Notes: generated from the letters alone by a model not told the origin. DNA of 64,000 nt from Streptomyces sannanensis (GCF_039536205.1 NZ_BAAAYL010000001.1:3658001-3722000); one strand, 5' to 3'. Counted from the first letter of the stretch, positions 49,541 through 58,722 are shown. Numbers and translations: made by a program.

Positions 49541-51496
49541 TCAGTCCTCGCTCGTGACGCTCGGCAGCTTCGACTGGATCAGGTCCATCACCGAGGAGTC
49601 GGTGAGGGTGGTGACATCGCCCAGCTCGCGGTTCTCGGCGACATCGCGGAGCAGCCGGCGCATGATCTTGCCGGAACGGGTCTTGGGTAGCTCGGCCACC
49701 GGAAGGACCCGCTTGGGCTTGGCGATCGGGCCGAGGGTGGCGCCGACGTGGTTGCGCAGGTCGTCGACCAGGCTGTCGGACTCGGAGGCGGTGCCGCGCA
49801 GGATGACGAAGGCGACGATGGCCTGCCCGGTGGTCTCGTCGGTGGCGCCGACGACCGCGGCCTCGGCGACCTTCGGGTGCGAGACGAGGGCTGACTCGAC
49901 CTCGGTGGTCGAGATGTTGTGGCCGGACACCAGCATCACGTCGTCGACCCGGCCGAGCAGCCAGATGTCGCCGTCGTCGTCCTTCTTGGCACCGTCGCCC
50001 GCGAAGTACTTGCCCTCCCAGCGCGACCAGTAGGTGTCGATGAAGCGCTGGTCGTCGCCCCAGATGGTGCGGAGCATGGACGGCCACGGCTCGGTGAGGA
50101 CCAGGTAACCGCCGCCGCCGTTGGAGACCTCGTTCGCCTCGTCGTCGACGACGGTCGCGGAGATGCCCGGCAGCGGGCGCTGGGCCGAGCCCGGCTTGGT
50201 CTCGGTGACACCGGGCAGCGGAGAGATCATCATGGCGCCGGTCTCGGTCTGCCACCAGGTGTCCACGATCGGGCACTTTCCGGCACCGATGTGCTCGCGG
50301 TACCAGATCCAGGCCTCGGGATTGATCGGCTCGCCGACCGAGCCCAGGACGCGCAGGCTGCTCAGGTCGAACTTGGCGGGGATGTCGTCGCCCCACTTCA
50401 TGAACGTACGGATCGCGGTCGGCGCGGTGTAGAGGATCGTGACGCCGTACTTCTGCACGATCTCCCAGAACCGGCCCTGGTGCGGGGTGTCGGGCGTGCC
50501 CTCGTACATCACCTGGGTCGCGCCATTGGCCAGCGGCCCGTACACGATGTACGAGTGGCCGGTCACCCAGCCGATGTCGGCCGTGCACCAGAAGACATCG
50601 GTCTCCGGCTTGAGGTCGAAGACGGCGTGGTGCGTGTATGCCGTCTGCGTGAGGTAGCCGCCGGAGGTGTGCAGGATGCCCTTCGGCTTACCTGTCGTAC
50701 CGGACGTGTAGAGGATGAACAGCGGGTGCTCGGCCTCGAAGGCCTCGGGGGTGTGTTCGGCGGACTGCCGGCCGGTGATCTCGTGCCACCAGATGTCCCG
50801 GCTCTCGGTCCAGGCGACCTCCTGGCCGGTGCGGCGGACGACCAGGACATGCTCGACCCGGTCGACGTGGTTGATCGCGTCGTCGACGGCGGGCTTGAGC
50901 GCGGTGGCCTTGCCGCGGCGGTAGCCGCCGTCGGCGGTGATGACGACCTTGGCGTCGGCGTCCTCGATACGGGTCGCCAGTGCGTCGGCCGAGAAACCGC
51001 CGAAGACGACCGAGTGCGCGGCGCCGATGCGGGCGCAGGCGAGCATCGCGACGACGGCCTCGGGGATCATCGGGAGGTAGACGGCGACCCGGTCGCCCGC
51101 GGTGACTCCCAGCTCGGTGAGGGCGTGGGCCGCGCGGGAGACCTCGTCCTTGAGCTCGGCGTAGGTGATGGCGCGGCTGTCGCCGGGCTCGCCCTCGAAG
51201 TGGATGGCGACCCGGTCGCCATGGCCGGCCTCGACATGACGGTCCACGCAGTTGTACGCGACATTGAGCCGGCCGTCGGCGAACCACTTGGCGAATGGCG
51301 GGTTGCTCCAGTCGAGGGTCTCGGTCGGCTCGACGGCCCAGGTCAGGCGCCGGGCCTGGTCGGCCCAGAAGCCCAGCCTGTCCGTCGCGGCCCGTTCGTA
51401 CGCCTCGGCCGTGACATTGGCGTTCGCGGCCAGCTCGGCCGGCGGTGCGAACCGTCGGTCCTCCTTCAGCAGGTTGGCCAGGCTTTCGTTGCTCAC
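49541..51496 (-). CDS. acs: Acetyl-CoA synthetase (AMP-forming)
   Basis: 651 aa from GTG 51496 (VSNESLANLLKEDRRFAPPA), preceded by GGGAGA. Core motifs: P-loop YTSGTTGKPKGILHT, WCTADIGWVTGHSYIVYGPL, VDTWWQTETGAMMISPLPG, and the catalytic, acetylation-regulated Lys in PKTRSGKIMRRLLR. Activates acetate to acetyl-CoA via acetyl-AMP. Complete. A DasR-like palindrome sits about 90 nt upstream. Confidence 0.97.
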   Translation of the reverse strand: MSNESLANLLKEDRRFAPPAELAANANVTAEAYERAATDRLGFWADQARRLTWAVEPTETLDWSNPPFAKWFADGRLNVAYNCVDRHVEAGHGDRVAIHFEGEPGDSRAITYAELKDEVSRAAHALTELGVTAGDRVAVYLPMIPEAVVAMLACARIGAAHSVVFGGFSADALATRIEDADAKVVITADGGYRRGKATALKPAVDDAINHVDRVEHVLVVRRTGQEVAWTESRDIWWHEITGRQSAEHTPEAFEAEHPLFILYTSGTTGKPKGILHTSGGYLTQTAYTHHAVFDLKPETDVFWCTADIGWVTGHSYIVYGPLANGATQVMYEGTPDTPHQGRFWEIVQKYGVTILYTAPTAIRTFMKWGDDIPAKFDLSSLRVLGSVGEPINPEAWIWYREHIGAGKCPIVDTWWQTETGAMMISPLPGVTETKPGSAQRPLPGISATVVDDEANEVSNGGGGYLVLTEPWPSMLRTIWGDDQRFIDTYWSRWEGKYFAGDGAKKDDDGDIWLLGRVDDVMLVSGHNISTTEVESALVSHPKVAEAAVVGATDETTGQAIVAFVILRGTASESDSLVDDLRNHVGATLGPIAKPKRVLPVAELPKTRSGKIMRRLLRDVAENRELGDVTTLTDSSVMDLIQSKLPSVTSED

Positions 51497-51583
51497 GACA
51501 TCTCCCTTTCCCGGGGCGTCCGATGTGTCCCAGGCCATAGCTCACCAGGCAGATGCCCGGGTGACAAGAGCCTTCGGGGAAAT

Positions 51584-51595
51584 TGGTTTAGACCT
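51584..51595. promoter_or_regulatory. DasR-responsive-element-like site upstream of acs
   Basis: TGGTTTAGACCT matches the known DasR operator core TGGTCTAGACCA at 10 of 12 positions and lies 88-99 nt before the acs start, in the promoter region. Pattern match only. Confidence 0.35.
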
Positions 51596-51705
51596 ATGAT
51601 CTCCCCGTCGCCGGGTGGTGCGGAGGGGAGGTCATAAGTTTTCACGGACGGGGGAGGGGAGTGGTTCAGTCGCGATCAGGCGCGTTCGGTTACGACCGGG
51701 CATCT

Positions 51706-54000
51706 TCAGGCATGCGACTCCGCGATGGAGTGGGACGGCCCGACCCGGTCGAAGACCTCATCGGTGTCGTCGCCGGTCAGTAGATAGGCCTGTGCTTCTC
51801 CGACATGGAAGTACAGGCCGTGCAGTTCGAGCCTGCCCTCCGCGAGGGCCCGCGCCACCGATTCATGGGCCCGCAGATGCTCCAGTTGCTGCACCACATT
51901 GGTCAGACAGAGCTGTTCCACCGCGTCGGCCGGAAGCCGGCCGGAAATCCGCGCCCACGCGTGGTGCCGGCTCCTCATCCGGCGCAGACTGGGTTGCCCG
52001 TGCCGCAGCCAGCGCCGCAGCGGGGTCGGCTCGCCGCCTTCCAGCGGTGTGTTCATCAGGGCCTGCATCGCGCCGCAGCCGGAATGCCCGCACACGGTGA
52101 TGCTCTCCACCTTCAGCACCTCCACCGCGTACTCGATCGCCGCCGCCACGGAGTCGTCGCCGCTCTCCTCGCCGGGCAGAGGGACCAGATTGCCCACATT
52201 GCGCACGGTGAAGAGGTCGCCGGGACCGCTGGCCGTGATCATGCTGGTGACCAGGCGGGAATCCGCGCAGGTGAGGAAGAGCTGAGAGGGCTGCTGCCCC
52301 TCACGGGCCAGCCGCGCCAGTTCGTCGCGCACCAGCGGGGCCGTGTTCCGCTGGAACAAGCTGAGCCCGCTGGCCAGGCGCCGGCCGGCCGGTCCGCGTG
52401 CGGCAGGCTTCGCCTCGTGGCAGTGATGGTTGCGCCAGGGGGTCCACGGCCGGCAACAGGAGTGCGCGGCCGGTTCCGCGATGCGGCCGCCGGACCTTCC
52501 GGTGAGTTCGACCCGGCCACCGTGCGCGACGTGGGTGTCCTGCCAATGCTGGATGGCCTCGAACGCCGCATGGTCCATGAAGGACCCGTCCAACTCGATG
52601 ATGGCGGGCACCCCCGGTGGCACCTGATGCAGAGCCCGGCTGAGGCGCGGCACGGCGAGGAAGGTCAACTGCCCCCGTGCCCGCACCACATGGCGGCCGT
52701 CGTGCTGCGCCACGGTGATCCGGGTCCTGGTGAGCCGGTGCAGGGCGACCGCGACGGCCACCCCGATCCCGATCGCCACGCCTTCCAGCACTCCCGCGAA
52801 CACGACCGCAACCAGCGTCACCGCGTACACCAGTGTCTCGCGATTCCGCCTGACGCTGCGCAGATGCGTGATGCTCACCATCTGGACGCCGACGACCATG
52901 ACCAGTGCGGCCAGAGCGGCCAGCGGGATCAGGTCGAGCACGGACACCAGCAGCAGCGCGGCCACCACGATCCATGCGCCGTGCAGCATCGTGGAGTTGC
53001 GGCTGACCGCGCCCGCCGAGACATTCGCCGTGCTGCGCACCGCGACCCCGGTGACCGGTAGGCCACCGAGCGCCCCGGACACGAGATTCGCCGCGCCCTG
53101 CCCCGCCAGCTCCCGGTCCAGGTCGGCACGCGGAATCCGCACGGCGGGCACCTTGCGGGCGGCGGTCAGCTTGTCCACGGCCACCGCCGAGAGCAGCGAT
53201 TCCACACTGCCCACCAGCGTGATGGTGAGCACCGCGGCGGCGATCCCGAGCACCGGCCCTTCGGGCAGGCCGGACAGCGCATGGCTGCGCCAGGACGGCA
53301 GATCGACACGTGGCAGGCTCAGTCCGGCGAACGCCGCCAGGGCGGTGGCGACCGCCACCGCGACCAGTGCGGCCGGGACCTTCCGCACGATCCGGCCCGT
53401 ACGCCCCGGAAGGCGCGGCCAGAGCAGCAGTACGGCGATCGTCAGCGCGCTCACCGAGAGCGCGGCCGGATGAGAGGCGGCCAACTGGGCGGGCAGGCCG
53501 AGAGCATTGTCGATCGCCGAGCTCTGCGGCGTACCGCCGAGGACGATATGGAGCTGGGCGAGGGCGATGGTGGCACCGATGCCGGCCAGCATGCCGTGCA
53601 CGATCGCCGGGCTGACGGCGAGCGCGGAACGGGCCACGCGCAGCGCGGCCAGACCGAGTTGGGCAAGGCCCGCCAGCGCGGTGATGGCGCAGGTGGTGCG
53701 CCAGCCGTAACGCTGGATCAGTTCGGCCGTGACCACGGTGAGTCCGGCCGCGGGGCCGCTCACCTGGAGCGGAGCCCCGCCGAACCGGCCGGCGACAAGG
53801 CCGCCGACCGCGGCGGCCACCAGCCCGGCCTGAAGCGGGGCGCCGGTGGCGAGTGCGATACCCAGGGAAAGCGGCAGCGCGATCAGAAAGACGGACACGG
53901 AGGCGGACAGATCGGCGCCCGCGATGCGGAAGCGGCGGCTGCCCTGAGGGCTTGGCGGACTGTGTGCGCGGTCGAGGCGTGCGGGGGAACAAGTGGGCAT
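51706..54000 (-). CDS. SulP-family transporter fused to a beta-carbonic anhydrase
   Basis: 764 aa. Residues about 25-420 are the SulP/SLC26 membrane domain (IALPLSLGIALATGAPLQAG; VTGVAVRSTANVSAGAVSRN). A STAS domain (440-510, FLAVPRLSRALHQVPPGV, IIELDGSFMDHAAFEAIQHW) and a Cys/His-rich linker (HSCCRPWTPWRNHHCHEAK) follow. The C-terminal beta-carbonic anhydrase has zinc ligands in LTCADSRLVTS and VCGHSGCGAMQAL, all intact. Likely a bicarbonate or sulfate transporter with its own CO2/HCO3- interconversion. GGAG before ATG. Confidence 0.94.
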   Translation of the reverse strand: MPTCSPARLDRAHSPPSPQGSRRFRIAGADLSASVSVFLIALPLSLGIALATGAPLQAGLVAAAVGGLVAGRFGGAPLQVSGPAAGLTVVTAELIQRYGWRTTCAITALAGLAQLGLAALRVARSALAVSPAIVHGMLAGIGATIALAQLHIVLGGTPQSSAIDNALGLPAQLAASHPAALSVSALTIAVLLLWPRLPGRTGRIVRKVPAALVAVAVATALAAFAGLSLPRVDLPSWRSHALSGLPEGPVLGIAAAVLTITLVGSVESLLSAVAVDKLTAARKVPAVRIPRADLDRELAGQGAANLVSGALGGLPVTGVAVRSTANVSAGAVSRNSTMLHGAWIVVAALLLVSVLDLIPLAALAALVMVVGVQMVSITHLRSVRRNRETLVYAVTLVAVVFAGVLEGVAIGIGVAVAVALHRLTRTRITVAQHDGRHVVRARGQLTFLAVPRLSRALHQVPPGVPAIIELDGSFMDHAAFEAIQHWQDTHVAHGGRVELTGRSGGRIAEPAAHSCCRPWTPWRNHHCHEAKPAARGPAGRRLASGLSLFQRNTAPLVRDELARLAREGQQPSQLFLTCADSRLVTSMITASGPGDLFTVRNVGNLVPLPGEESGDDSVAAAIEYAVEVLKVESITVCGHSGCGAMQALMNTPLEGGEPTPLRRWLRHGQPSLRRMRSRHHAWARISGRLPADAVEQLCLTNVVQQLEHLRAHESVARALAEGRLELHGLYFHVGEAQAYLLTGDDTDEVFDRVGPSHSIAESHA

Positions 54001-54224
54001 TCCCGTCTCCTTCGGGCGGCGGGATGATCAACTCTCGGTAAATGAATGGTAATGCAGAGTAAAGAACAAGAATGGATGAAAGGGGCAAATGGGGCAGTGC
54101 TTCACCTGTTGGAATGAATGGTCATTTTGATCGGCTTGTCACATTTCTTCTTCGCGGTCGTGATGCGACCTTGGCGGCGCCGCGTCGGCACTCAACGCGG
54201 AGGACCTGAAGGAGAGGTGTGCGG
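54001..54224. promoter_or_regulatory. AT-rich divergent promoter region with repeated AATGAATGGT
   Basis: The decamer AATGAATGGT occurs at 54041-54050 and 54113-54122 within a conspicuously AT-rich stretch (54030-54150) between the SulP fusion and the lipoprotein gene. It probably contains both promoters and possibly paired sites for a common regulator. Confidence 0.4.
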
Positions 54225-55490
54225 ATGATCGTCACCACGAAGAGGGCCGCCTTCGGCATCGCCACCGCCGCAACCGCCGCGGTGTTCGCCGCCTGCTCTG
54301 CCCCCGGTGGTCCGGGCGGCGCGGGCGGTCCCGGCGGGAAGAAGGCGGCCCAGGGCCCCAGGAGCTCGGTACGCCTGATCGGTGACGGCTCCACCGCGTA
54401 CACCGGGCCGCAGCCCGAACTGCCCGAACCCGAGCGGCTGAAGGAGGGGCAGACGCCCCCGCAGTTCGTCGTCTTCTCCTGGGACGGTGCCGGAGAGGAC
54501 GGTCAGAGGCTGTTCTCCCACTTCCGTGAAGTGGCGAGGAAGCACAACGCGAAGATGACGTACTTCCTCAGCGGCGTCTATCTGCTGCCCAAGGAGAAAG
54601 GAATCCTCTACACGGCGCCGCGGCATGAGGCCGGCCAATCCGAGATCGGCTTCAACGACAGGGAGGGCATCAAGGACACCCTCGCCCAGTTGCGCGCCGC
54701 CTGGCGGGAGGGCAACGAGATCGGAACGCACTTCAACGGCCACTTCTGCGGCACCGACGGCGGTGTCGGCACCTGGTCGGTCGACGAGTGGAAGAGCGAG
54801 ATCAGCCAGGCCAAGTCCTTTGTGAAGAACTGGAAGACCAATTCGGGCCTGAACGCGGAGCAGCCGCTGCCCTTCGACTACGACAGGGAGCTCATCGGTG
54901 GCCGCACCCCCTGTCTGGAGGGGCAGAAGAACATGATGCCGGCCGCGAAGGAGATGAACTTCCGCTACGACTCCAGTGGCATCGGCAACCAGGTCTGGCC
55001 GGGCAAGGACGCCGCGAGCGGTCTGTGGGACATTCCGCTGCAACTTGTCCCGCTGCCCGGCCGCGACTTCGAGACGCTCTCCATGGATTACAACTTCATG
55101 GTCAACCAGTCCGGCACGACCCAAGGTTCCCCGTCCATGCACGAGTACTGGGGCAACCAGTTGCGGGACGGGCTGCTCCAGGCTTTCGACCGGGCGTACA
55201 AGGGGAACCGCGCCCCGCTGATCATCGGCAACCACTTCGAGTCCTGGAACGGTGGCACGTACATGCGTGCCCTCGAGCAGACAATCGAGTCGGTGTGTGA
55301 CCAACGCGATGTGCGGTGCGTCTCCTTCCGGCAACTCGTTGACTGGCTGGACGTCCAGGAGCCCTCGGTGCTGGCGAAACTGCGCACTCTCGGCGTCGGC
55401 GAGGCGCCGAAGCCGGGCTGGAAGACATTCCTGGCCGCCCGGCTCCAGGCTGCCGAGCCGGTCAAGCCGGCTGTGGCTGAGCATCGTTAG
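54225..55490 (+). CDS. Polysaccharide-deacetylase-like lipoprotein
   Basis: 421 aa from ATG 54225, 8 nt after AAGGAGAGG; the GTG at 54219 is too close. Signal peptide with lipobox FAAC (lipidated Cys24). The body has the NodB-like pattern: FVVFSWDGAGEDGQRLFSHF (strand with catalytic Asp position), EIGTHFNGHFCG (metal-binding H-x3-H) and NHFESWNGGTYMRALEQTIE. Surface-anchored, probably removing acetyl groups from a cell-wall polysaccharide or acting as a degenerate binder; the first Asp-Asp pair is reduced to WDGAG, so activity is unsure. Confidence 0.85.
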   Translation: MIVTTKRAAFGIATAATAAVFAACSAPGGPGGAGGPGGKKAAQGPRSSVRLIGDGSTAYTGPQPELPEPERLKEGQTPPQFVVFSWDGAGEDGQRLFSHFREVARKHNAKMTYFLSGVYLLPKEKGILYTAPRHEAGQSEIGFNDREGIKDTLAQLRAAWREGNEIGTHFNGHFCGTDGGVGTWSVDEWKSEISQAKSFVKNWKTNSGLNAEQPLPFDYDRELIGGRTPCLEGQKNMMPAAKEMNFRYDSSGIGNQVWPGKDAASGLWDIPLQLVPLPGRDFETLSMDYNFMVNQSGTTQGSPSMHEYWGNQLRDGLLQAFDRAYKGNRAPLIIGNHFESWNGGTYMRALEQTIESVCDQRDVRCVSFRQLVDWLDVQEPSVLAKLRTLGVGEAPKPGWKTFLAARLQAAEPVKPAVAEHR

Positions 55491-55511
55491 CCCGCACGGC
55501 GCGCGGGGCGT

Positions 55512-56498
55512 CTAGCCGGGCTGAGGCGCGAGCACTTCGTCGCCGAGCACGAAAGCGGGGTCGACCTGGGCCGCCAGATCGGCGCCCGTCTTCGTGTTTC
55601 CCCAGCTCTCCGCGTTCTTCAGATGGAAGTGCACCATCTGGCGCGTATAGCGCTCCCAGTCCCGGCGTTCGTACGACGCGTCGGCCGCTTGGCGGAGGGT
55701 CTGCAGCGCTCGCGCGTTCTCCGGTTCCAGCTGCCCGAAGCCGGCCGCGCGGCCCTTCTCCATCGCCCGCACCCAGTCGGAGTGCCCTACTGTGACAAGC
55801 AGGTCCTCTCCCGCCTCCGCGCGCAGGAAGTCCAGGTCGTCCCGGCCCTGCACCTTGTTTCCGACGACCTTCAGGGGAACGCCGAAGTCCCGTGCGTACT
55901 CCTTGTACTGGCGGTAGACGGAGATGCCCTTGCGGGTCGGCTCGGCGACCAGGAAGGTCATGTCGAACCGGGTGAACATCCCGGAGGCGAAGGAGTCCGA
56001 GCCCGCCGTCATGTCGACGACGACGTATTCGTCACGGCCGTCCACGAGGTGGTTGAGGCAGAGCTCGACCGCGCCGACCTTGGAGTGGTAGCAGGCGACG
56101 CCCAGGTCGGACTCGGTGAAGGGACCGGTCACCATGAGGCGGACCGGGTACCCGTCCAGCAGGACCGGGCGAGCGCAGGCCCCGTAGACCGGATTGTCCT
56201 CGCGTACGCGCAGCAGCCGGGAGCCCTCTCCGGGCGGAGTCGTCTTGATCATCGTCTCCGCAGAGACGATCCGGGGGTTGGTGCCGCGCAGATAGTCCTT
56301 GATGAGCGGCAGATGTGCGCCCATCGCGGGCAGCGCGGCGGCCTCCTCCTCGTCGAGTCCCAGGGCGGTCCCCAGGTGCTGGTTGATGTCGGCGTCCACT
56401 GCGACGACGGGCACGCGACAGGCGGCCAGGTGGCGGATGAAGAGCGAGGACAGTGTGGTCTTGCCGCTGCCGCCCTTCCCTACGAAAGCGATCTTCAT
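55512..56498 (-). CDS. CooC/MinD-family P-loop ATPase
   Basis: 328 aa from ATG 56498 (MKIAFVGKGGSGKTTLSSLF); GTG 56504 is the alternative. Deviant Walker A GKGGSGKTT, then AVDADINQHLGTALGL, EYVVVDMTAGSDSFASGMFT and a TFLVAEPTRKGISVYRQYKE region. CooC-type ATPases insert metal (nickel) cofactors or act as carriers; no carbon-monoxide dehydrogenase or hydrogenase gene is nearby, so the partner is unknown. Confidence 0.88.
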   Translation of the reverse strand: MKIAFVGKGGSGKTTLSSLFIRHLAACRVPVVAVDADINQHLGTALGLDEEEAAALPAMGAHLPLIKDYLRGTNPRIVSAETMIKTTPPGEGSRLLRVREDNPVYGACARPVLLDGYPVRLMVTGPFTESDLGVACYHSKVGAVELCLNHLVDGRDEYVVVDMTAGSDSFASGMFTRFDMTFLVAEPTRKGISVYRQYKEYARDFGVPLKVVGNKVQGRDDLDFLRAEAGEDLLVTVGHSDWVRAMEKGRAAGFGQLEPENARALQTLRQAADASYERRDWERYTRQMVHFHLKNAESWGNTKTGADLAAQVDPAFVLGDEVLAPQPG

Positions 56499-56586
56499 GT
56501 TCACCCAAGGTAATCGAGTGGGTGCATTGCGTAGGGGGTGTGTATGAAGAAGACCACTCGAAGGTGGGGCGCGACATCATTGCGCG

Positions 56587-56592
56587 TAGCCT
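56587..56592 (+). promoter_or_regulatory. -10 box TAGCCT of a leaderless promoter
   Basis: TAGCCT ends 8 nt before ATG 56601; no ribosome-binding site between. Confidence 0.45.
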
Positions 56593-56600
56593 CCCTACTT

Positions 56601-57425
56601 ATGAGTACGAACGCCGCCGACCCCCTCGTCGCCCTGGGCTCACTGCCCGGTGTCGCCGACGCCGTGGACTCCGTACGCAAGGCTGTAGACCGGGTCTACG
56701 GACACCGCGTCATGCGGCGCCGCAGCAGCGAGGTGACTTCGGAGGCCGGGCTCCGAGGCGCCCGCGGTTCCGCCGCACTCGCCGGCGCCGACTGGGCGCT
56801 CGAAGAAGTGCGCAGGCGGACCGATTTCGGCGGCGAGGAGGAGGCCCGGACGGTCGGCGCCGCCCTGCGGCTGACCGCGGAGGCCGGCCAGCTGCTCTCC
56901 ATCTGGCGGCAGTCCCCGCTGCGGGTGCTGGCCCGGCTGCACCTGGTCGCCGCGGGCGGTGTGGTTCCGGACGAGTCGGTCGGCCGGCCGAGACTAGCGG
57001 GCGAGTCGGTCGACGAACCACTTGTCGGGCTCCCTCTCCCCGCCGCGGACGAGATGGCGGGGCGACTGGACGGGCTGGCGCGACTGATCGTCGAGGGAAG
57101 TTCGGCGCCCGCCCTGGTGTTGTCGGCCGTGGTGCACGGCGAGCTGCTGGCGCTGCGGCCCTTCCGGTCGCACAACGGGCTGGTCGCGCGGGCCGCCGAA
57201 CGGATCGTGCTGGTCGGCAGTGGGCTCGACCCCAAGTCGATCTGCCCGGCCGAGGTGGGGCACGCGGAGCTGGGCCGCGAGGCGTATGTGACGGCGCTCG
57301 AGGGCTATGTCTCCGGCACCGCGGAGGGAGTGGCGTCCTGGATCGTCCACTGCGGCCGCGCGGTGGAACTGGGTGTCCGTGAATCCACGGCCGTCTGCGA
57401 GGCGCTCCAGCGCGGCGCTGCCTGA
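56601..57425 (+). CDS. Degenerate Fic-like protein
   Basis: 274 aa from ATG 56601 at a leaderless promoter; upstream in-frame starts add an unrelated leader. All-alpha. VLSAVVHGELLALRPFRSHNGLVARAAERI looks like the Fic core: the HPFxxGNGR motif reads LRPFRSHNGLVAR, so the catalytic His and the GNG loop are lost. It may bind rather than transfer nucleotides. Streptomycetes keep this gene beside the ssd/tad region. Function unknown. Confidence 0.7.
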   Translation: MSTNAADPLVALGSLPGVADAVDSVRKAVDRVYGHRVMRRRSSEVTSEAGLRGARGSAALAGADWALEEVRRRTDFGGEEEARTVGAALRLTAEAGQLLSIWRQSPLRVLARLHLVAAGGVVPDESVGRPRLAGESVDEPLVGLPLPAADEMAGRLDGLARLIVEGSSAPALVLSAVVHGELLALRPFRSHNGLVARAAERIVLVGSGLDPKSICPAEVGHAELGREAYVTALEGYVSGTAEGVASWIVHCGRAVELGVRESTAVCEALQRGAA

Positions 57426-57439
57426 CCCTCAACAGGGAT

Positions 57440-57467
57440 GCGGCGGTACCGATTTCGGTACCGCCGC
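57440..57467. terminator. Terminator after the Fic-like gene
   Basis: GCGGCGGTACCGA (57440-57452) and TCGGTACCGCCGC (57455-57467), 13-bp perfect stem, TT spacer, 15 nt past the stop. Confidence 0.85.
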
Positions 57468-57732
57468 TGGCATGTCTGCCCAGTTACCAAGCGTCCTCGA
57501 TATGTTGCCCATCAGGTCGGGAACTTTGCCCGTCACCTGGTGCGGCTGGCCCGTAATCGACGGGTCGACGTCGCGTGGGTGCCAAGCTTTCATGCTAAAG
57601 GTCCGTGGGGCCATCTTTCTTGCGTTACAGGTAAATCCTTTCGGATGTCCTAGGTCTCGCGGGCCTTAAATCCTTTGTACTCCAGCGGTACAGGAAGTGG
57701 AACCCCTGGCTGCAACTTCTTTACTTTTAGGT
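57468..57732. other. Convergent intergenic region of unusually low GC
   Basis: 265 nt between two gene 3' ends, with visibly lower GC than the rest, no open frame of credible quality, and the decamer TAAATCCTTT at 57632-57641 and 57667-57676. Could encode an antisense or small RNA, or be a foreign scrap. Confidence 0.35.
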
Positions 57733-58587
57733 TCAAATACGGGTGAACTGCTCGACCGGGACCGGAGGACGTCTCCGGCTGGCGTACCAGACCAGCCCGG
57801 CCGTGGCCGCCGCCGCTCCGACGGCCGCGGCGACCATCAGTGCGGGTCGGGGTGGCATCGAGAAGGCGGGCAGCCGCTGCTTCAGTCGGACCGGCCGGTT
57901 GAAGACCAGGACCGGCCAGCCGCGGGTCGTCGCCTCGCGGCGCAGCGCCCGGTCCGGATTGACCGCGTAGGGATGCCCGACGGACTCCAGCATCGGAATG
58001 TCGGTGACGGAGTCGCTGTACGCGTAGCAGCGCGACAGGTCGTACCCCTCGGACTCGGCGAGCTCCCTGATCGCCTCGGCCTTGGTCGGGCCATATGCGT
58101 AGTACTCGACGTCACCCGTGAAACAGCCGTCCTCACCCACGACCATTCGGGTGGCGACCACCCGGTCGGCGCCCAGGAGTTCACCGATCGGCTCGACGAC
58201 CTCCGCCCCGGAGGTCGAGACGATCACGACGTCACGGCCCGCGGTGTGGTGCTCCTCGATGAGGGACGCGGCCTCGTCGTAGATGATCGGGTCGATGAGA
58301 TCGTGCAGGGTCTCGGCGACGAGCTCGCGGACCTGCTGCACGTTCCAGCCCTTGCAGAGCGCTGAGAGGTACTCGCGCATCCGCTCCATCTGGTCGTGGT
58401 CGGCGCCGCCCGCGAGGAAGACGAACTGGGCGTAGGCGGTGCGGAGCACGGCCCGGCGATTGATCAGTCCGCCTTGGTAGAAGGACTTGCTGAAGGTCAG
58501 CGTGGACGACTTCGCAATGACCGTCTTGTCCAGGTCGAAGAAGGCTGCTGTGCGCGGCAAGGAGTGGTTTTCCACGACGCCGAGCAT
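57733..58587 (-). CDS. HAD-IB family phosphatase with C-terminal membrane helix
   Basis: 284 aa. Motif I FFDLDKTVIAKSS (nucleophile Asp), motif II IVSTSGAEVV, motif III/IV YGPTKAEAI and CYAYSDSVTDIPMLESVG. The C-terminus has one hydrophobic helix (ALMVAAAVGAAAATAGLVWY) and a basic tail, so it is likely a tail-anchored relative of SerB or of phosphatidylglycerophosphate-type phosphatases. Substrate unknown. Next to ssd, as in other actinobacteria. Confidence 0.92.
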   Translation of the reverse strand: MLGVVENHSLPRTAAFFDLDKTVIAKSSTLTFSKSFYQGGLINRRAVLRTAYAQFVFLAGGADHDQMERMREYLSALCKGWNVQQVRELVAETLHDLIDPIIYDEAASLIEEHHTAGRDVVIVSTSGAEVVEPIGELLGADRVVATRMVVGEDGCFTGDVEYYAYGPTKAEAIRELAESEGYDLSRCYAYSDSVTDIPMLESVGHPYAVNPDRALRREATTRGWPVLVFNRPVRLKQRLPAFSMPPRPALMVAAAVGAAAATAGLVWYASRRRPPVPVEQFTRI

Positions 58588-58722
58588 AGGCGCCCACCAT
58601 TCGGCGTAAGCTGGGGCGCGTGGGTTTGCCTGAGAAGGCTCTCGGGTACACCATGGAAGTCACGGATCGTTCGCGACCGTGCTAACCCGGTCCGACTCCT
58701 CCCCCCCCGAGTCGGCCGTGGG

